Shown here: piece after piece, positions 6,801 to 8,490 of the stretch
Layout: each line of letters starts with the position of its first letter
Position numbering within the stretch: the stretch's first letter is position 1
DNA from: an uncultured Coriobacteriaceae bacterium
GTDB lineage: Bacteria > Actinomycetota > Coriobacteriia > Coriobacteriales > Eggerthellaceae
Length of the DNA: 8,490 nt
Assembly: GCA_946623915.1 (NCBI GenBank)
Contig: CAMORQ010000068.1
Location: forward strand, 1 to 8,490
Direction of reading: 5' to 3'
The notes under the pieces: model-generated
Database searches by the model: none
What the model was told of the DNA's origin: nothing
The model's input: the letters and a program-made list of their open reading frames with translations, nothing else
Program-made: the position numbers and the translations under genes

Positions 6801-8490
6801 TCGCGCACCGATAACCCCTACAGCATCACAATCGACAACAGCTACTACAAGGCGGCCTACGGCACAGAGCAGGGCACGCAGACCGATGAGACGGGCGAGA
6901 CGCTGCGGGCTATGCTCGGCGACGGCTGGACGGTCGATGGGGACGATGTCATCCCGGGGATAGCGGACCTGCAGACCGAATCTGCTCCCGGGGAAATGGA
7001 AATCGTGAGGTTCGCGGGTGTGGACTGGGTGGTCCTCGATTCAAGCCACGCAAATGGCTATGCGACGGAAGCCGAATACGAAGCCGGCGGCCAGCGCTCG
7101 AGCGGCATGTTCCTGATTGCGAAGAACATCCTTGGTAACGCATACTTTAAGAAAGATAGAACTTCTAACGCATACAGCGGGAGCGACGTTCAGAAATGGT
7201 GCACAGATTTCTACGTTAACCAAATAAGCGCTTTGGATAAAACCGCGGTCCTTGGCGTCAAGACAAAGGGCGACCCAAATAACAACATAGATGGTATGAG
7301 CGGCGATGCGGATAAGGTGTTCATCCTGTCGCAGACGGAATACAATAGTTTCCGAGTGAGGATTCCGGTATTGCAAAATGATTGGTGGATACGAACAAAG
7401 CCTGAGAGTTCAGGCAGTGCCCAGTTTGTGAGCGATAATGGCAAAATCTATAGTGAGTATATACAATTCACCAAAAATGTGCGTCCTGCCCTGAACCTGA
7501 ATCTCGACCGCATCGTCTACTTCGAAAACCCGGATTACGCACAAGACAGCTCGCAACCCAAATGGATCATCAAGAGCGGCGACGAGGCGCTGGCCGAAGC
7601 CAAGGCGGACCTCCAGGCCACCATCGACAGTGCTAAGGTCGCCCGCGACTACGTGGCAAAAGGCTACACGAACGATAGCAAACAGGTCGTGACCGATGCG
7701 GTTGCCGAAGGTCAGGCCTGCGTTGATGCAGATCATTCGCCTGCAACGGCGGCGGAAATAAAAGCGGTGCTTGCAGAAATCGCCCAGAAGAAGACGGCTA
7801 TCGAAGACGCAGTAGCCGATTTGACGGTAGAGAACTACGCAGTTGACGGAACGAACTTCGTGATCCACGCGGGTGACGAGATTCGCGCCACGGGCGTGGA
7901 CCTGTCCGAGTCCGAGGCCGCGGGGAAGGCCTACCTCGGCAGCCCGATGTTCCGCGTGCTGAAGGTCGAAGATGGCAGGATGCTGCTCATGTCCGAATAC
8001 CTGTGGGCTGGCGGCAAGGCGTCGAACTCCTTCGGCATGGTCGGCTTCGGCAGCGGCAACGCATGGCAGGGCAGCACCGCGCAGGCCTGGGCCGCCGCCT
8101 TCGGCGAGGACATCCTGGGCCAGATACCTGGACTTGCGCTGAACAAGGTGCCCGACAGCGTGACGGATGCAGCGTACACCCCGGCAGACGGGCAGGCCTC
8201 CAGCGCGTTCTCGTATGCGGAAAGCGAGGGCATCCTGACCGCCGATGACACAGTCTTCTTCCTGTCGGGCGAAGAGGCGCTCGAATTCATGAAGACGAAC
8301 GAGGAGAGGGTCGCGAAGCTCTACGACGCGGACGCCGCAGGCGATGCCTCCTACTGGTGGCTGCGCTCGACTGTCCAAGATGGCGCCGAGGTCGGTTACG
8401 TTGCCGTCAGCGGCTTGGCGGCTAAGAAAACCCCGACTCTGCGCAGCTACCTGCGCCCGGTCTTCTGGGCAACCATGCCGGATATCGACA
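3852..8490 (+). CDS. Very large secreted modular surface protein with MBG/Ig-like repeats and two DUF6273-like domains (3' end outside window)
   Basis: The frame is open for 1,546 codons to the window edge. Residues 1-34 form a signal peptide: K4 and K9, a hydrophobic core 10-27, and AQA/AFA cleavage sites after 32 or 34. Then: about 50-138, a small N-terminal domain (TVKLTNGDKQYVMQG and onward) of a type I associate with secreted proteins of gut bacteria; 255-320 and 352-432, MBG-like units sharing WSDWS; 435-508, an Ig-like repeat starting TYGQTLADVEL; 509-596, another beta-rich unit; 597-689, a QTIAAKDIQVTYGD-type Ig-like repeat; 690-777, a third MBG-like unit (AGTYYVWYKIAGDENHN); 778-1035, a beta-helix/GLUG-like stretch (FKGTFDGDGHTL); 1049-1222, DUF6273-like (WWIRT 1178, VRPAL 1210); 1246-1323, a helical FIVAR-like spacer; and 1326 to the edge, a second DUF6273-like domain (WWLRS 1502, LRPVF near the edge). 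An adhesin or surface-binding role is inferred from architecture. A C-terminal anchor would lie beyond the window. Confidence 0.92.
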   Translation, partial: MSAKSVSVKVLFALAAIAAALVVLLLWGNAQAFADSDAGGATVGDGNAGGMHYTVKLTNGDKQYVMQGNTTMPLEDILATIGLSGQVSAAETNKPKIFSVQLQDGVWTATAHKPFHDPVSMHVTVDGVQHLVVVTDAEHTFYDETLTEAIQVIPDLANMVFLCTNGQTYKISGRGDLVSWVEGNYDVWDLTVEESGNLVLSAADERYGTPTYKWTKQLTGGNNAWVVGAAQRAYASDTAWNAYQTKLNTPTFDPASTKIQHDGNPHALLVGSTGNSGRRHYSYQKDGGSWSDWSTDVPTATEIGTYNVRWYSDYHYTSRTSANNWLKKGSADSPAGTFTTQIVPYTATAPSLTGWSGTYDGSAHGVVATDAAGGTVHYRTSTDNNNWSDWSAEAPTRTDAGITYVQAYTKGDDDYADSGVTETVQINVAKADPIAEAPTGTAATYGQTLADVELRNPSGNTPGAWAWVDSSVSVGSAGERTFKANFTPNDGANYNAKSNVDVTVTVGKASNLATVRGTASVVKGGKTVDLAGNVAKNGAEGAVTYEIAGDTLGCALDGSVFTSGGSVGTVTVTVTVAGDANHEALVAPIEVTVMDKPSQTIAAKDIQVTYGDSGARISARVTSPASGGGAISYAVRAGSEDYLEVDAASGALTVKKVPADGKAYVDVVAAEISDYGQTTKVVAVTVNKADVAATVAANHRTTDGVERPLVSVDGPDPLGGTISFALGTSGSLAPDASAYTTTVPSAKTAGTYYVWYKIAGDENHNNVAPACVTVNVMEPGAWDPAVQSYTISSADEWNAFASLVNNGNAFSGVTVKLADDITVTTMAGTNSNRFKGTFDGDGHTLTFNCTTSESFAAPFRYVESATFRNLTVAGTIATSNNQAAGFVAHSSGDTSFASCRSKVIIDSSMDGNGTHGGLVATADGPVSFTDCLFDGRIKGDLTSGCGGFVGWSGANRLSFANCLNAGDFATKQEGGTFTDCGTFSRTDNPYSITIDNSYYKAAYGTEQGTQTDETGETLRAMLGDGWTVDGDDVIPGIADLQTESAPGEMEIVRFAGVDWVVLDSSHANGYATEAEYEAGGQRSSGMFLIAKNILGNAYFKKDRTSNAYSGSDVQKWCTDFYVNQISALDKTAVLGVKTKGDPNNNIDGMSGDADKVFILSQTEYNSFRVRIPVLQNDWWIRTKPESSGSAQFVSDNGKIYSEYIQFTKNVRPALNLNLDRIVYFENPDYAQDSSQPKWIIKSGDEALAEAKADLQATIDSAKVARDYVAKGYTNDSKQVVTDAVAEGQACVDADHSPATAAEIKAVLAEIAQKKTAIEDAVADLTVENYAVDGTNFVIHAGDEIRATGVDLSESEAAGKAYLGSPMFRVLKVEDGRMLLMSEYLWAGGKASNSFGMVGFGSGNAWQGSTAQAWAAAFGEDILGQIPGLALNKVPDSVTDAAYTPADGQASSAFSYAESEGILTADDTVFFLSGEEALEFMKTNEERVAKLYDADAAGDASYWWLRSTVQDGAEVGYVAVSGLAAKKTPTLRSYLRPVFWATMPDID
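4632..5147 (+). repeat. Two diverged MBG-like protein repeats sharing WSDWS
   Basis: Within the surface protein, residues 261-320 and 352-432 share one pattern: a D-G-(N/S)-(P/A)-H start, a Y-S/R strand, WSDWS at 290-294 and 387-391, then an APT/VPT turn and a G-T-Y or G-I-T-Y strand. The WSDWS motifs are 97 residues apart. A third relative at 690-777 keeps the VPSAKTAGTYYVWY end but lacks WSDWS. The copies differ at DNA level, so the duplication is old. Confidence 0.6.
5556..5578 (+). repeat. Short tandem hexamer array inside surface protein gene
   Basis: ACGGTTACGGTAACGGTAAC and the following CGGT form nearly four hexamer units (ACGGTW type) and encode an alternating Thr-Val strand. A gain or loss of one hexamer would keep the frame. 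A related ACGGTAACC occurs at about 5358-5366. Confidence 0.5.

Noticed and set aside
7410..8378. 322-residue open frame on the minus strand
   Set aside because: It is opposite the surface protein gene, whose frame is continuous and domain-rich; no ribosome binding site or recognisable motif supports it.
1..8490. tRNA, rRNA, CRISPR array, integrase or transposase
   Set aside because: No repeat-spacer pattern, cloverleaf or recombinase motif was found on either strand by reading; only short palindromes hint at mobility.

Overview
The window is bacterial, moderately GC-rich DNA with a few AT-rich islands. It reads best as a member of the Actinomycetota, probably class Coriobacteriia (gut or oral relatives of Eggerthella, Slackia or Olsenella). 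That guess rests on codon use, on the style of the large secreted protein (Ig-like MBG-type repeats, then a beta-helix, then DUF6273-like modules) and on DUF234-type ATPases. No 16S or other marker gene is present, so the taxonomy is tentative.

Layout. Positions 1-373 are non-coding as far as I can tell. They hold a perfect palindrome at the window edge, GTCCCC-containing repeat copies, a GC hairpin, and an AT-rich control region with a long inverted repeat and a TATAAT box. Positions 374-1798 (+) encode an intact 474-residue AAA-type ATPase with a DUF234/PD-(D/E)XK-like C-terminus. Converging on it from the other strand, 3354-1923 (-) is a diverged paralogue of nearly the same length (about 476 residues restored). 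It is broken twice: by an in-frame TGA at a Trp codon conserved in the intact copy, and by a one-base expansion of an A6 tract. The 124-bp gap between their 3' ends holds a strong hairpin. Positions 3355-3851 are non-coding, with a 10-bp inverted repeat just upstream of the broken gene, a GTCCCC palindrome, a candidate promoter and a small dyad. From 3852 (+) to the window end, one uninterrupted frame of 1,546 codons encodes the N-terminal part of a very large secreted protein; its 3' end lies outside the window.

How the parts relate. The two ATPases are the same kind of gene facing each other, each with its own inverted repeat upstream. The pair is bracketed by similar GTCCCC palindromes (19-47 and 3428-3454), so the block may be an accessory insertion in which one copy is decaying. 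The secreted protein is an independent unit with its own leader and ribosome binding site. Its domain order suggests a modular surface or adhesin-like protein. No RNA gene, CRISPR array or recognisable transposase is present.
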